Source: Daphnia carinata
Lineage: Eukaryota > Arthropoda > Branchiopoda > Diplostraca > Daphniidae
Assembly: GCF_022539665.2 (NCBI RefSeq)
Contig: NC_081336.1
Span: 9,028,778-9,092,777, forward strand
Direction: 5' to 3'
DNA: 64,000 nt
Below the pieces are notes generated by a model. It was not told the DNA's origin. It searched no databases and worked only from the letters and a program-made list of their open reading frames with translations. Below, piece after piece: positions 46,116-56,744 of this stretch. The position numbers and the translations under genes are program-made. Each line of letters opens with the position of its first letter. The first letter of the stretch is position 1.

Positions 46116-48566
46116 TTAATTGTCGTGATCGTTCAGCTGCGACATCAACTGCTTGTATTTCTGACTCTCGTTGCTGATGGCCTTGAGCGTGTCTCGGTAT
46201 TGGTGCTCATCAACGGCAAACTGGCCAAGGCAACGGCCCAGATCCTGGTGTTTTTCTGTCAACATTTCGATCTGCTTCTCTATCTGTTCGCCAACCGGAG
46301 AAGAAAAAAAAGAAAATGGTATTTCATTTTAAAAAGGCGATTTCTTTTGTTTTTTTCTGATTACCTTATTCTTGTTCTGCCTGACGGCCGAGACAATCTT
46401 CTCCATTTGCTGGAGGAATTCGCCTTTGCCGACCGAGCTCGTCATGGACTGACTGAATTTGTCGTGAATTGAGGTCAGCAGTGAGAGCTCTTTGTTCAAA
46501 TAGACTTTCGTGTCCTCCAACGTGTTGTACAACAGGTAATAACCATTCAATTCCGTTTGCTTCTCATTGACTGCAAAATACCAGCATAACAATCACAGAA
46601 ACGACGGCCGTCACGATGTTTTTCAATCGCCAAAATAGAAAGCGGATTAGGATAAGTGAAAAGAAAAACCTTGTGTGCATAGTTCGGTGAACCGACGTTG
46701 GTATTGGTTAAGCTCGGCGTTGCCCGGCACGGCGTCCAACTGGCGGCGCAGCTTCAGCAAATTTACGTTCTTCTCGCCTAGCGTCTTTAAGGCGCCGGCC
46801 AGCTGCTCGCGGGCGCTGTCCACTTGCCGCTTGAGTTGATCTTGATTCGCCGGAGCTTCCTCTTTGCTCAACGCTCTGTTATTATTGAAAAGAAAAAATC
46901 GTTATTTCGTGGGCTTACGTGATCGTTAAGTTAATAGGTTTTTTTTATCTACTCGTTGCGTGACTGCAGTTCTTCCAGTTCTGCTTTGCATTGATTTTTA
47001 AATTGCTTCCGCTGTGCATTGGCCGCTTCGTTCTGGCTCACGAGGCGATCAAGCTGATCCAAGGTCCTGGTTAGCAAACAGCGTCATAAAAAAATTACTT
47101 TAATATTTTTTTTTTCGGACGTCATGCGCGATTGGATTCATTACTGGCGGTTCTCTTCCGTCTCCAAGGCTGCCAACGATTTCTTCTGTTCGTCTAGAAC
47201 TTGTTCAGACGCGATAAGATCGACGATTTTAGTTTTCAGCTGGTCCATCACCTGTTGTTGGGAAGCTATTTGATTGCACACGCGTTCCAACGCGTCAGAT
47301 GTTTTCTTATTGCGTTCTTGCAAATGGGCTCGTTCATCCCTTTCACCCTTTTTTTTTATAAAAAAAAACAAAGGTGTTGGTTATGGTAAACGTCCGAACT
47401 GGAAATTCTTACGTATTTTTTTTTACTTCGCGTTCGTTCTGGCGTTGAGTGTAGTCCTCGATTGTTTGACTGATTAGATCAGCTTGCTGGTGGATAAGGT
47501 TGCTAACTTTGTGGGCGATCGCTCGATTTTCCAACTTTTTCTCGCTCTTCACCTCTGTTTTCTCTATCAGCTAAAAAATGTTCGTTTCAGTTTGGAACGA
47601 TTTCTTGTAACTTATATGGATTGTCATACCTGCTGGCTGTCATCGAGCAGGTTGACTTTGTTGCAGCCATATTCCATAAGAGTTGAAATAACCTGAAAAT
47701 TGGTTTAATGAATGGGGTTGACTGACGGTACAACATTCAATAACTATGCTTACCTCTTTCTCTAATGGCAGGGATTGACCCTGCACTTTCTTGAACTTCC
47801 TTTGTGGAAGGAACACTGTAGGCAAATGGTTGGCTGTTTCTTTCAGCTTTGCTTCTGATTCTGGTAAAGGAAACGTCTTCTGGTACTGCAAATCAGCTAT
47901 TTTTCTTAAGTGGTCGTTCAAAGATTCCCTCGTCTCCATGGCTTTCTTGACCAACCACTGTAATGCGATTTAGTTCATTATTTATTATGAATAAAGGAAA
48001 ATTTTGCATTATATTAAATTTTACTTACTTGCATGACTGGGAGGATTTTGACTGTATCAAGACCTTGGATTTGGTGAGGTTCCAGTGCATAGGCACACTT
48101 GATTGACAGCAAGACATTGATGATTTTTTCAGTGATTTCACTGTTTAAGAAGAAGGATTACAGTGCTGAATAATAAATCTATTTTTATCCGTGACAAACC
48201 CACATTTTTTCACCAATATTCAGATTTTCTCGGAATAGGAAGTTGACGTCAACACCAACTGCGCAAAGTTCCAAGCACCACACCATGCCTCCTACCACCT
48301 TGTAAAAGCATAACATGTTAAACCCAACTCTGAGAATTATTTGCTATATTTATTTCTGTTAGCATACTTTGTCGAATGCAGACAATCCTTTTAGCCTAAC
48401 GCGGAAGTAGCCCGCTGCCAACAGCAAATCGCAAATGTCCTGCAATTTTGCTCGTTGTTCTTCATCGTCCTTTACTTCAAAAAGCTCCTGAAGGGAATCA
48501 ATACGAAAATTTTAGTAAAGATTATAAATCCCTTTTTGAAAATCGAAACGTTACCCGCTTGTCCAT
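46116..48566 (-). CDS. CCDC93: CCDC93, subunit of the endosomal CCC complex, 12 exons
   Basis: Exons (minus) 48555-48566, 48368-48487, 48204-48298, 48029-48140, 47754-47957, 47630-47692, 47427-47570, 47145-47347, 46953-47066, 46670-46875, 46365-46570 and 46116-46283 give 1647 nt (548 residues), all phases consistent. After a 4-codon first exon (MDKR), the N-terminal NN-CH-type domain reads [20 protein letters not shown], then [10 protein letters not shown], matching CCDC93. The rest is coiled coil: [31 protein letters not shown] and IHDKFSQSM are diagnostic. CCDC93 works with CCDC22 and COMMD proteins, together with Retriever and WASH, in recycling membrane proteins from endosomes. Introns are mostly 65-110 nt. 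The start lies within a few hundred bases of a divergent plus-strand transcript. Confidence 0.93.
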
Positions 48567-49214
48567 TATGCAGAGCAAAGCGATTTGACGGGCTAACACT
48601 ATAGCAAACTATACACAAGATCGGGCGTGTTGTTTTCCTGACTTGTTTTTATTTTTTGGTTTAAAATTTAAACCATAGATGGCTAATAATATCAAATGTC
48701 GCCGTAAGGCAAAGCGTACATTGCAGACGAAAACTTACTCCTGTGTAATCATCAGCAATAAGCGTGGCAAAAAAAATATTTTTGTAAATTATCCGCCTTT
48801 TATTATTTATCCGAATTATATATTATCATTGTTTTGAGAGAATCTTAGCAGCAATTTCGTTTTTAAACGCGATCGTAATTCATTCGTTTTTTTCCAGTAA
48901 TTTTTTTTTTGGAAAATTTTTCTGAAGATATGCAAAGTATGAATTACAGAAATTCACGCTTTTTCTGGGCAATGCAGTTCGGTAATAAAATAATTTTACG
49001 TCAATTGTAATTTTATAATTGATGTTTTACAGAAATATTAAGGAGTTTGGCATCATTGCGGTCCTTGCATTCGCCGCCTGCGGGCATTCCAAGAAAGCTT
49101 AAATAGCGAGTGCCACAGTGGTGAAAATCTCTTTTTGAACGAGATTGTCGGCCATATTGCATGTAAGTAGTCTAGTCTTCTAAGTGAACATTATCTGTTT
49201 AAAAGGTGTTGGTA

Positions 49215-49720
49215 GTTTAATTCTTGATACATTTGTTATGTTTTAGGCTAGATAAACATTTAAACTTCAAATTTTTTGAGGATGGGCTCACAAAATCAGT
49301 TAAACGACGTCAGTTAGCTTTTGCAATGATTAGTTCATGTTTGAATTACTTCAAATGTGTTGGACAAACACTTGATGGTGAAGCAGCATGGTGCATAGGC
49401 AGATACTGGTAGCTCATCCTCCATGCTACAGGTTCTGAGGTAAAATTTTGAAGAGGAACATTGTGTTGACTAAGTTGTATGTGTGCCCATGTTAATTCTA
49501 CTTTTCTTTTCAGCTCAGGCTGTTTCAGGAATCTTCAGTTCATTGCATTAGTGCTGTTACTGTGGTTCTGTCTAGTACAGTATCAAATGTAACAGTTGCT
49601 AATATAATTCTTGATGTTTGTGTTATGTTTTGGCTAGGTAAATAGATAAACTTAAAAATGTTTTGGGGTTAATCACGCAAAATCAATTAAACGGCGTTAG
49701 TTAGGTCTTACAATTGAGTA
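49215..49720 (+). repeat. two imperfect direct repeats
   Basis: 49215-49335 and 49590-49715 share a ~110 bp pattern ('gttatgtttt', 'ctaggtaaa/ctagataaa', 'aaaatca.ttaaacg.cgt.agttag'). A related end ('atcagcaataagcgtgg') also occurs at 48745, just upstream of CCDC93. They probably reflect local duplication around the divergent promoter. Confidence 0.5.
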
Positions 49721-49944
49721 ATCAGCAGTAAGCGTGGTAAAACTTACATAAGGACCTGCACCGTTTCAAATGTTCTCTTCGATGAAGAATGTCGGCGGAA
49801 TCGTGGGGTCGAAATTCAGTTTTGTAAGTTCCTCTTTTTTTGTAGGTATTTCTGTTATACCTGCTATCGTGACATCCGTGTGTTAACTGTATAATTGCTA
49901 TTAACACTTATTTGTACATCTGATTGATATTTTTTGGAACGCAG

Positions 49945-50854
49945 GAGGAATAAGTAACCAACGTTTCGTGGCAGACAAGTTTGTTGGGTTGTTATTGGAG
50001 AATCACCATGTAACACCTTCGTATTTTGATCTTAGTTGGCTGTGCATGTAAGTGCTCCTTCTTGGAATGTTTGCTGTTTTAAAGTATGTTAAATATGCCT
50101 TTGTACATATTTTAACTTTTACATGTTTTCAGTACCAGGACTATTATACTGTTGCACAATTCTGCAATTGACATGCAAGCTAAACTTCGTTTGACGATGC
50201 TTTTGATGGTTAAGGTGACAACAGCTTGGTTAAAGATACTGTTAAACTTGCAATTATAGTAAGTGGTTTCTGTGTCCTTTAATGTTTTATTGTTTATTAG
50301 TAGCTGACCTATTTGAACTGGAGCCTGAAAGGAGTTCTTTGGATTTGGAGGTGATATTAATGAAGAAATAACGATGACAAGAACCTATGGTACGAGCTGT
50401 ATTTGAGTTTTCCCGAGAGTCAGAGTGTTTTCCCGAGGCTATTTAAACTGTTATTTCTGGCAAGTCAATTGCGTTATGTGACCCGCGTTTCGAAAAGAGC
50501 GAAGATGTATGCACCTTTGATCCTATCATTTACTTTGACCACTACAACGTAACGACAAACGTTAGGCTGAATAAGCGCATATATGAGGTAGCCCGTTTTA
50601 TTCGAAAGGAATTCCAACACCGAGTTCTTTTCTTTACGCATGGAACCACTCGCAGTGGCCTTAAATGGAGCGCTTCCGTAGCTAGTGGCCCGTCATTGAA
50701 AGGTATTAAATTTTCGTTAAGTGAAATATTTTCATTAAATGGTTTGCATATCAATATTAATTCCTTGTTTTTCTTTGCAGAATGTGGATTTCTTGTGACG
50801 AGCCATAGATACGGAGCCCATTTTAAATTACACTGTTCAGCACATGAAAGTTGA
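49945..50854 (+). CDS. exons of an unrecognised gene divergent from CCDC93
   Basis: Coding-like exons with canonical borders: 49945-50047 (QRFVADKFVGLLLENHHV, donor GTAAGT); 50133-50214 (TRTIILLHNSAIDMQAK), joined in phase; ~50457-50702 (ALCDPRFEKSEDVCTFDP, then YEVARFIRKEFQHRVLFF); and 50781-50854 (ECGFLVTSHRYGAHFK, then stop), also in phase with its predecessor. The link between 50214 and 50457 is unresolved because the intervening frames stop. AATAAA follows at ~50942. Earlier exons probably include 49245-49410 (SVKRRQLAFAMISSC). No family is recognised. None of the main exons starts with ATG, so simple ORF calling misses them. It could be a recently decayed gene. Confidence 0.4.
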
Positions 50855-51212
50855 GTTTAGTTTCTGCTGTAATGTTTACCTGATGTTGGTCTAATTTCCT
50901 TAATGCAAATTGTAAATGTAATAAGATTGTGATAAATTGGCAATAAACAAAATTTTAAATATTATATTTATTATGAACTGCTGCTTTTTTATTCGATAAA
51001 ATATAAGCCGATTTTTTTTGGATTAAATTTTACAGAATTTTTTTTTCTTAAAATTTTTTGCTGGGATTTTTTTCCGTAAATTTTTTCTGGGGTTTTTTGG
51101 GGGGATTTTTTTCCGGTAAAAATTTTTTTGCTGCAAAATTTTATTTTTCGAATATTTTCCATTATTTTCACGAAATTTCAACAAAAATCATTAATAACGG
51201 CACCATTTCGAT

Positions 51213-51277
51213 TTGGGAGTCGAACCCTGAACCTCTGACTTAGCAGTCCACCGCTCTACCATTGAGCCACGACTCAC
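51213..51277 (-). tRNA. tRNA-like sequence, degenerate (Ser GCT-like)
   Basis: Minus strand: D-arm GGCTCAATGGTAGAGC, CTGCTAA as anticodon loop and a TψC-like GGGTTCGACTCCC, but acceptor pairing is absent and two anticodon-stem pairs fail. Not expected to be functional. Confidence 0.4.
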
Positions 51278-51344
51278 GTATTAGAATACTTTCGAGCTTC
51301 TACATAACGCAAGATCGGCGTTAACACTTCAAAATTTTTCTGTT

Positions 51345-51640
51345 GAGTCCTTCCGGTGATCCAAGGACCAGGTCATGGCCCAACGGACGAGCGATGGCCT
51401 AGGAATTTTACCATGTATCCCTCGGATGTCTGCCTTGGTATCCCACTTCAAGTGGCCACGTGGTGGTCAGCGGGAACAAGCATCAGCTGCCGTCGGAGCT
51501 CGACGGTGTATCGCTTGCACCCTTGCCAGGTAACCCACTCCAATTGGCTGTGTGATGGTGGGGAATCAGGCCCACCTGTCATGACGGGATGACCCGTGTG
51601 ATGGTGGGGAACCAGGCCCAGCTGCCATGACGGGTTCACA
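51345..51640 (-). other. GC-rich hairpin-rich block between two tRNA-like sequences
   Basis: Clearly more GC-rich than its surroundings. Stem-loops seen: CCGTCG/CGACGG with loop GAGCT near 51495-51511, ACGGG/CCCGT with loop ATGA near 51584-51597, and CCACTTCAAGTGG near 51443-51455. A 38-bp direct repeat (51551-51588 and 51597-51634) contains 'tgtgatggtgggga'. No convincing coding frame on either strand. Architecture resembles the palindrome block: tRNA-like sequence, AT-rich spacer, then hairpin chain. Confidence 0.5.
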
Positions 51641-51752
51641 CCTTACTACATACCACGCTTTGATATATTATCAGATACCCATTTCCAAGTGCGGTGATGG
51701 AAAATAATATCATAATATCAACACAGGTCGCAATCGAAACACATGTTTGGTT

Positions 51753-51824
51753 GACTTCTACGGGATTCGAACCTAGTGCTTTCAGCATGCAATGCCAATG
51801 CTCAACCATTGAGCCATAATTCAC
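51753..51824 (-). tRNA. tRNA-like sequence, degenerate (Ala TGC-like)
   Basis: Minus strand: D-arm GGCTCAATGGTTGAGC, anticodon stem TTGGC/GCTGA around ATTGCAT (TGC), and TψC-like AGGTTCGAATCCC. Acceptor stem does not pair well. It flanks the hairpin block at 51345-51640. Confidence 0.4.
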
Positions 51825-52008
51825 ATGACATTATGGGCCATTTTTTCGTATCATTTAAAGACAACCGTTTTACACTTAGAAATATTCTGTAGCCTCGTTC
51901 GAGGTAAATCGATATTTCACTTCGGATTCCGTCCACATTAAATTCAATAAAGTGCAAGATTTATTTGAAAAGTATTTTTTCATTACCTTTTCACCACACC
52001 AATAAGAT

Positions 52009-52067
52009 GTGAACTCAAGACTTTTCAATTGTTAATCAGATGCTCTACCTCTTACCCGTGGACCTTT
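52009..52067 (-). tRNA. tRNA-like remnant
   Basis: Minus strand: a D-arm-like GGTAGAGCATC and TψC-like GAGTTCACATC remain, with weak stems. Adjacent (140 bp) to the hairpin block at 52215-52335. Confidence 0.25.
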
Positions 52068-52214
52068 ATCAATAGCTGCAGACAATATGTGACATTCATT
52101 AGGATACAAAGAAGAACTGAAAATTTTAGAAAATTATGCAGTGTGCAAACGACGGTGGTGCCCTGCATTAACACCAGGAACAAATAAGTATTGTAAACAA
52201 TTTGTTTACGAAAA

Positions 52215-52335
52215 ACTTTTATTGACAATTTTTCACACTTCACATTGATTTGCAACTTTTGAAGGATAAAATAATCCCTTCGCAACATTGCTTGAGAAAG
52301 ATACATCATCTTTCTGCCCCTAGCTTTTGGGATAA
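52215..52335 (+). other. diverged relative of the palindrome hairpin chain
   Basis: The leader ('tttattgacaat' then 'tttgcaactt') matches the start of the block at 28848. The first stem-loop (52250-52285; TTGC/GCAA outer, GAAGG/CCTTC inner) is reduced but kept, and the second (52295-52315) is a perfect 8-bp stem AGAAAGAT/ATCTTTCT whose sequence is unrelated to the 28933-28957 stem at the same position. Downstream GGATC/GATCC near 52375-52388 can form another small hairpin. Confidence 0.5.
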
Positions 52336-52819
52336 CATTCATTGTAACTACAAGATCATTCGATTGTAAGTACAGGATCAATCGATCCTATTTCCATTGG
52401 TGTTCCTGAAAGACATTCCTTCCGTAATGTAAAATTTCTCTCACTGGTACTATCCGACAGTCTTGCTACATTAGTTCCATCAGCCATGCCTCTTAATGAG
52501 CATAATAAATTTAAAAATTTTAGATGTTAAATATTCTAAGATTGGTTGTTCCAATGAAATTGTAGCAATGCAATTTTAAAAAGAGTGAAACATGATAATT
52601 GTTCAAACACTTAAAAGAGAAAAGCAAGTTGGTTCCTTACTCGAGGAGGCTGATCCAATACACTTATTTCTCACCATTTCTCAACAATCAGTTTCTTCAC
52701 GATGATTGTGGAATAGCTGGTAGCTGCAGCTTTCGGTCACTGCAGCAACGACGATATAGTTTAGCCCATGTCTTTCTTTATTTGTCTTTGTCGCCATGGA
52801 AATGTCAACAAAATTTGAA

Positions 52820-53345
52820 CTTGTCAACAACGATGCCAAACTTCTCCGTATTTCTTTAGAAAATCAATTACAAAATTGCAATCAATATAACAGTATTTTA
52901 TTACTCAATTTCATTGTTCAGAAAATGCTTTCTGTAATTTATACTTTGCATTTTTTTACGTCAACTAGTTATTCTGTATGGAAAAAACCTACGTTACTGC
53001 CTAAGGGCAATATGGTCCGTTTAGGATGGTTTCAGAAAATACCGCTACGAACGCCACGGGTAACGAGGGCCGTAACCATGAAAAAATAAGTCCGTCGCTA
53101 CATCGGGATGGTTCCAAAAACTCCCGCTACGAACGCCACGGGTAACGTGGCCCATAATCGTGAAAAAATAAGCCCATACCTCTACGCCATTTAGGGTGGT
53201 TCCAAAAAATCCCGCTACGAACGCCACGGGTAACGTGGCCCATGTCGTATAAAAATAAGACCGTATTTCTAAAAAATGTCTCTTTATTTAAAATTTTCAA
53301 ATATATTTCGTGCCAGAATTCGCGTATTTTTCCAATTCTTACGTT
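52820..53345 (+). repeat. dispersed element with three minisatellite units
   Basis: Same element as 31620-32045. Three tandem units start near 53024, 53106 and 53194 (82-88 bp each) and share 'cgctacgaacgccacgggta'. The left and right flanks are conserved with the other copy. No gene is seen from 52390 to 52820. Confidence 0.7.
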
Positions 53346-53379
53346 CTTAGTAAATGTACAGAGCAAACTAGTTAAAGCA

Positions 53380-54430
53380 CTCATATTTCGTGGCTCAAAA
53401 TATGAATTTTATCAGCCAGGAGGGATTCTGGTTTAGCAATTCTTCCCAATCAATCCGCCACTAATAACGACGCAAGTTTGTTTGCTGCCGATTTCCGATT
53501 TGATTTCTCTAAACAGAATTATACAAAAACAAACAACAAATACAATTACGTTTTACTCACTTTCTCAGAAATCGAACTAGACAGTTTTAGTTGAACTTCC
53601 TACTTATATTTATGAATGCACATGTATTTATGAAAACGATGGAACTTTTAAAACTATATACGAAATGAGTTAATATTACAGGAAAAGAAAGATTCAATAA
53701 CCTTACTGCTTAATTTTCATGTTACCACACCAAGTAGAAGGATGGATGGATGGGCGTTGGTTGTGCAATCCCGGACTTCAATTATATATCGTGGTGATTT
53801 GTTTGGCCAAAATATTCACGAATATTTCACTAGATTTATCAAATCTCTTTCAAAGCTTCACCAAACTTGCTCCCGGCTTTTCGTCCGATTAACCTTTCTC
53901 CACGAATCTTGTCGAAGTCTCTCTCCAGAACTTCTTCACTGATAATCACTAAAATCGTAAAGAAACAAATGGTATTATTAATCAAAATGGCTGCTACCTC
54001 TCGTTTCCCGACTCTTACGCGTCTTCCCGGAACTAAAACATATTTCCCAAACGTGTCTGTCCAAGTGAACTCTTTGAACGAGCACCAGGTTTTGCTCCAA
54101 GTGAATGGTTGTTCTGGAGGTGCACTATACTTGGTAGATGCTTGAAGTTTGGGCTTGCTTTTCTATCTGATGCTGATACAATAAATGGATTTTGTTGCAG
54201 TTTTTGTGGTTTTCTGTTTTTGTTTTCTTTTTCAATTGACCTAAGTTATGCAACCTCATTTAAGTAATTCAAAAGGCAATTCGAAATAAAACGTACCTAG
54301 TTTCGTTGCTTTGGCCCGATATTACAATGCGTTACAGGTACCTGTAAATAGACCATCATTCTATACAGACTGTGACACGAAATAATTGAAATAACAGATG
54401 TGACGATTACCTCTGGCGAAACCCGAACTC
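53380..54430 (+). repeat. duplicated block matching 58480-59165
   Basis: 53380-53520 and 53830-54430 align in order with 58480-59165, which lie directly 3' of the cysteine-rich peptide gene. This copy lacks the peptide gene and has an insertion of ~310 bp (53520-53830). It shows that the peptide-gene unit was duplicated and later lost its gene here. Confidence 0.65.
53845..54147 (-). CDS. conserved open segment, possible minus-strand terminal exon(s)
   Basis: On the minus strand a stop-free stretch reads SAPPEQPFTWSKTWCSFKEF, then VPGRRVRVGKREVAAI, and ends GRKAGSKFGEALKEI plus stop. The copy at 58592-58880 keeps the first part and, after a 2-nt length change in a possible intron, the last part (GDKFSEAFKEI). 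The plus strand of the same DNA also has a frame conserved in both copies (53988-54146: MAATSRFPTLTRLPGTK) followed by AATAAA at ~54179. Which strand is coding is unresolved; no family recognised. Confidence 0.3.
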
Positions 54431-54480
54431 GCAATCCCCGGCTTAGGAGGCCGGTGCCTTATCCATTAGGCCACAGAAGC
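54408..54480 (-). tRNA. tRNA-Arg (CCT)
   Basis: Minus-strand 73-nt cloverleaf: acceptor GCTTCTG/CAGAGGT (seven pairs with wobbles), D-arm GCCTAATGGATAAGGC, anticodon stem CCGGC/GCCGG around CTCCTAA (anticodon CCT), TψC stem GCGAG/TTCGC around TTCGGGT. All arms fold. It decodes AGG. The acceptor has G-T and T-G pairs and no strong T-run follows, so reduced activity is possible. Confidence 0.85.
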
Positions 54481-54689
54481 TGATAATGGTAACCTCAGAC
54501 GGTTCGAAATGCATAAGCATTTTCCCATACGATTCTTATAACCATGGCGCAGTACAAGCGTATGCAATTACAGTGCATTAGTCAATGGAATGTCTACTGA
54601 AACTGACGACTTGTATGCACGTACCAGTGGTTGGCATTTCACTTGGGTAATTGAGCGATCCTGTTGTCGCCTCCTGGATATGGTTCGTC

Positions 54690-55230
54690 GCTAGTTTTGA
54701 TAGGCCAATTCACACGCACGTCTTGTTGCTGTGATTCCTAATCCAGTTGAATCACTTTCTTACTCTCGCCTTGGTTTGATTCTCTACAGAAAAAGAAACA
54801 ACAATTAAGGTAATTTGCTTCGTCTTCATACAAGGTGAAAAACATAAATAAAGAAATACATGATACTTGCATACTGTTTTAGTTCCAATGACTCCAGGTA
54901 GGACACATACGCTTCCAGCTGAACCACTGGAACTTGGAATTGGCTGTCATGCAAAAGATAAAACAAGAACAATTAGATTTTTGTGCCTATTGAAACAACT
55001 TTTTTTTCATGGTTAGTTTTCATTCATTTTGTTAGTTGAATGGTGGCAACTAAAGTCAAATGGCACTTGATGCACAAAGAAAAGAATCTGATGCTTCCAT
55101 TTGATCTTGAATTTTATTTTCAACTGATTTGATGGTACAGGACATCTGAAGTCTTGTTGGTTAAATCATTCAAACTATCCACCAGCCCCAAAATACTTCT
55201 GTCGAACTCTCAACTCAAGGGTGAAGCAAA
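54690..55230 (-). repeat. exon-bearing block duplicated at 62240-62770
   Basis: Aligns in the same orientation with 62240-62770. On the minus strand both copies hold exon-like segments: near 55145-55195 (EFDRSILGLVDSLNDLTNKT; in the other copy the I, V and second D are L, M and E), near 54900-54962 (SAGSV followed by GVIGTK) and near 54785 (TKARVRK then stop). Differences are conservative, which suggests coding. These may be 3' exons of the MATH-BTB gene that lies upstream on the same strand, or of a separate gene. Confidence 0.4.
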
Positions 55231-55326
55231 ATCTCTTCAATAGCAATCTGGAAGAATCGGACGTCATGTCATTTCATTTGGGATGGAGGGTGATGGTTGA
55301 GACTCTCCAGAAATTCCAGTAATCAG

Positions 55327-56307
55327 TTACCAGGTGACCTTACTTAGCCAATAATAATTCACACAGGCATGTTTTAACGCATCCAGCTGAAATTTGTGCG
55401 CAGCAACGTAAATCTCAGCTTCCATCTTCTCCATCTTGTCCAAAGGTACTTTACCAGTGTAGATGAAACGTAAGACTTCCTGGAACACGTCAGGATCGAC
55501 GTCTTCGACTTGCACACGCGTTGAAGATTCACCTGGCGTAGTAAACAAGGCGGCTAATGCTGGGCTTCTGGAAGCAATGACCGTCTTGTGGACATGGAAT
55601 TCACGGTCACCAACAACAAGTGAAACATCACTTAATTCCATTTTGTTAAAGAGTTTTTCCAAGTTTTCCTTCCGCTTTTGTCTTCTACTTTTCTTTTTAG
55701 GTGGAACTTGTTTCTGCAAATCAAGTTGAGGCACGATGATTTCGACATCTGGTGAAGTTCTTGGACAAGACAATTCGCCTGAGCCAGTTTCGTTCAACGT
55801 CCATGTTTCAATTTCACAGTAGATGCTAAAACTTCCATCTTCCTGGAAGCATTCGCTGAGAGCGTTTTTGTCTAGCCAAACAACTTCAGAGTGAGCTTTG
55901 GAACCTTTCGGTAAAAGAGTAGTTTTCGGAAACAGCATCTGCCGTTTGCTGTTAAAAAGCGACACCTTGACACGAACGGGCTCGTCCAAAACAGCAAGAT
56001 CCAAGTTCGGCGTGTATGAATTCAGCAGTATTCTGAAGCCACGACCATCTTTAGAAAAACTTAATGTCGATTTAAAACAGGAATTTCCTTTAAATGGGAA
56101 AAAAGACGTGGACGGAGAAAAAAATTCATCCAAGAATTCGAAAGGAATTAGAATGTTCCATTCGAAATCGGCTTTAACGATTTCACACTCGGTACGGCGC
56201 CAATTTTGGGCCATCAAGGTTTTAACTGGTTCACTAGATGATGTTTTCTTTGCAAATTGGTTCATTGCTAATTGAGAAGAATCAGCTAACGACTTGCTGA
56301 ACGTCAT
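55327..56307 (-). CDS. MATH-BTB (SPOP/TDPOZ-like) protein
   Basis: Single frame of 326 residues from MTFSKSLADS. Residues ~35-195 form a MATH/TRAF-like domain (ADFEWNILIPFEFL, then GSFSIYCEIETW). A basic linker KKKSRRQKRK follows near 200, then a BTB/POZ domain (LSDVSLVVGDREFHVHKTVI, then FIYTGKVPLDKMEKMEAEIY). SPOP-type proteins are substrate adaptors for cullin-3 ubiquitin ligases: MATH binds substrate, BTB binds Cul3 and dimerises. Here the frame stops soon after AAHKFQLDALKHAC, earlier than SPOP, which has further helices. A donor-like GTAAGG at 55338-55343 suggests the coding may instead continue into the conserved downstream segments at 55.2-54.7 kb. Confidence 0.8.
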   Translation of the reverse strand: MTFSKSLADSSQLAMNQFAKKTSSSEPVKTLMAQNWRRTECEIVKADFEWNILIPFEFLDEFFSPSTSFFPFKGNSCFKSTLSFSKDGRGFRILLNSYTPNLDLAVLDEPVRVKVSLFNSKRQMLFPKTTLLPKGSKAHSEVVWLDKNALSECFQEDGSFSIYCEIETWTLNETGSGELSCPRTSPDVEIIVPQLDLQKQVPPKKKSRRQKRKENLEKLFNKMELSDVSLVVGDREFHVHKTVIASRSPALAALFTTPGESSTRVQVEDVDPDVFQEVLRFIYTGKVPLDKMEKMEAEIYVAAHKFQLDALKHACVNYYWLSKVTW

Positions 56308-56744
56308 CTAAGTGAAAATATTCAGCAACTATTCGCTGGGAAGACGAGAAGGCGAATGAAGACATTTGTGAGAAAGTGAGGGCTAGAAAGGCTCAAGTTG
56401 TTGTACACATGTAGGGAAAAAAGGGGAATGATCCCGTCAACTTACAAATGTTTGAAAGACGCTATTTTACGCAAAACAAGGTCAAAAACGACTGGGGAAT
56501 GAAAACATCTTTAACATAGATCACTAGAGGAATGTTGAGAGAACAGAAAGAAAAAGAATATGAACTTATAACTATTAAGTCACCTCTGCTACAAGTAATG
56601 AGAAAAGAAAGAAACTCTGATTCTAGCAAAGACATTAACTACGTGGCAAAAACACAATGGCCTCGACCTCGTAGCTAGGAAATTGTTTCCTTTGAACTAT
56701 CTAACATACCGTTTGCTTGAATGTCCAACGATGTACAACTTTGA

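Noticed and set aside
51345-51640. CRISPR-like or bacterial repeat array
   Set aside because: Only one 38-bp direct repeat pair with an 8-bp spacer is present, in a clearly eukaryotic context.
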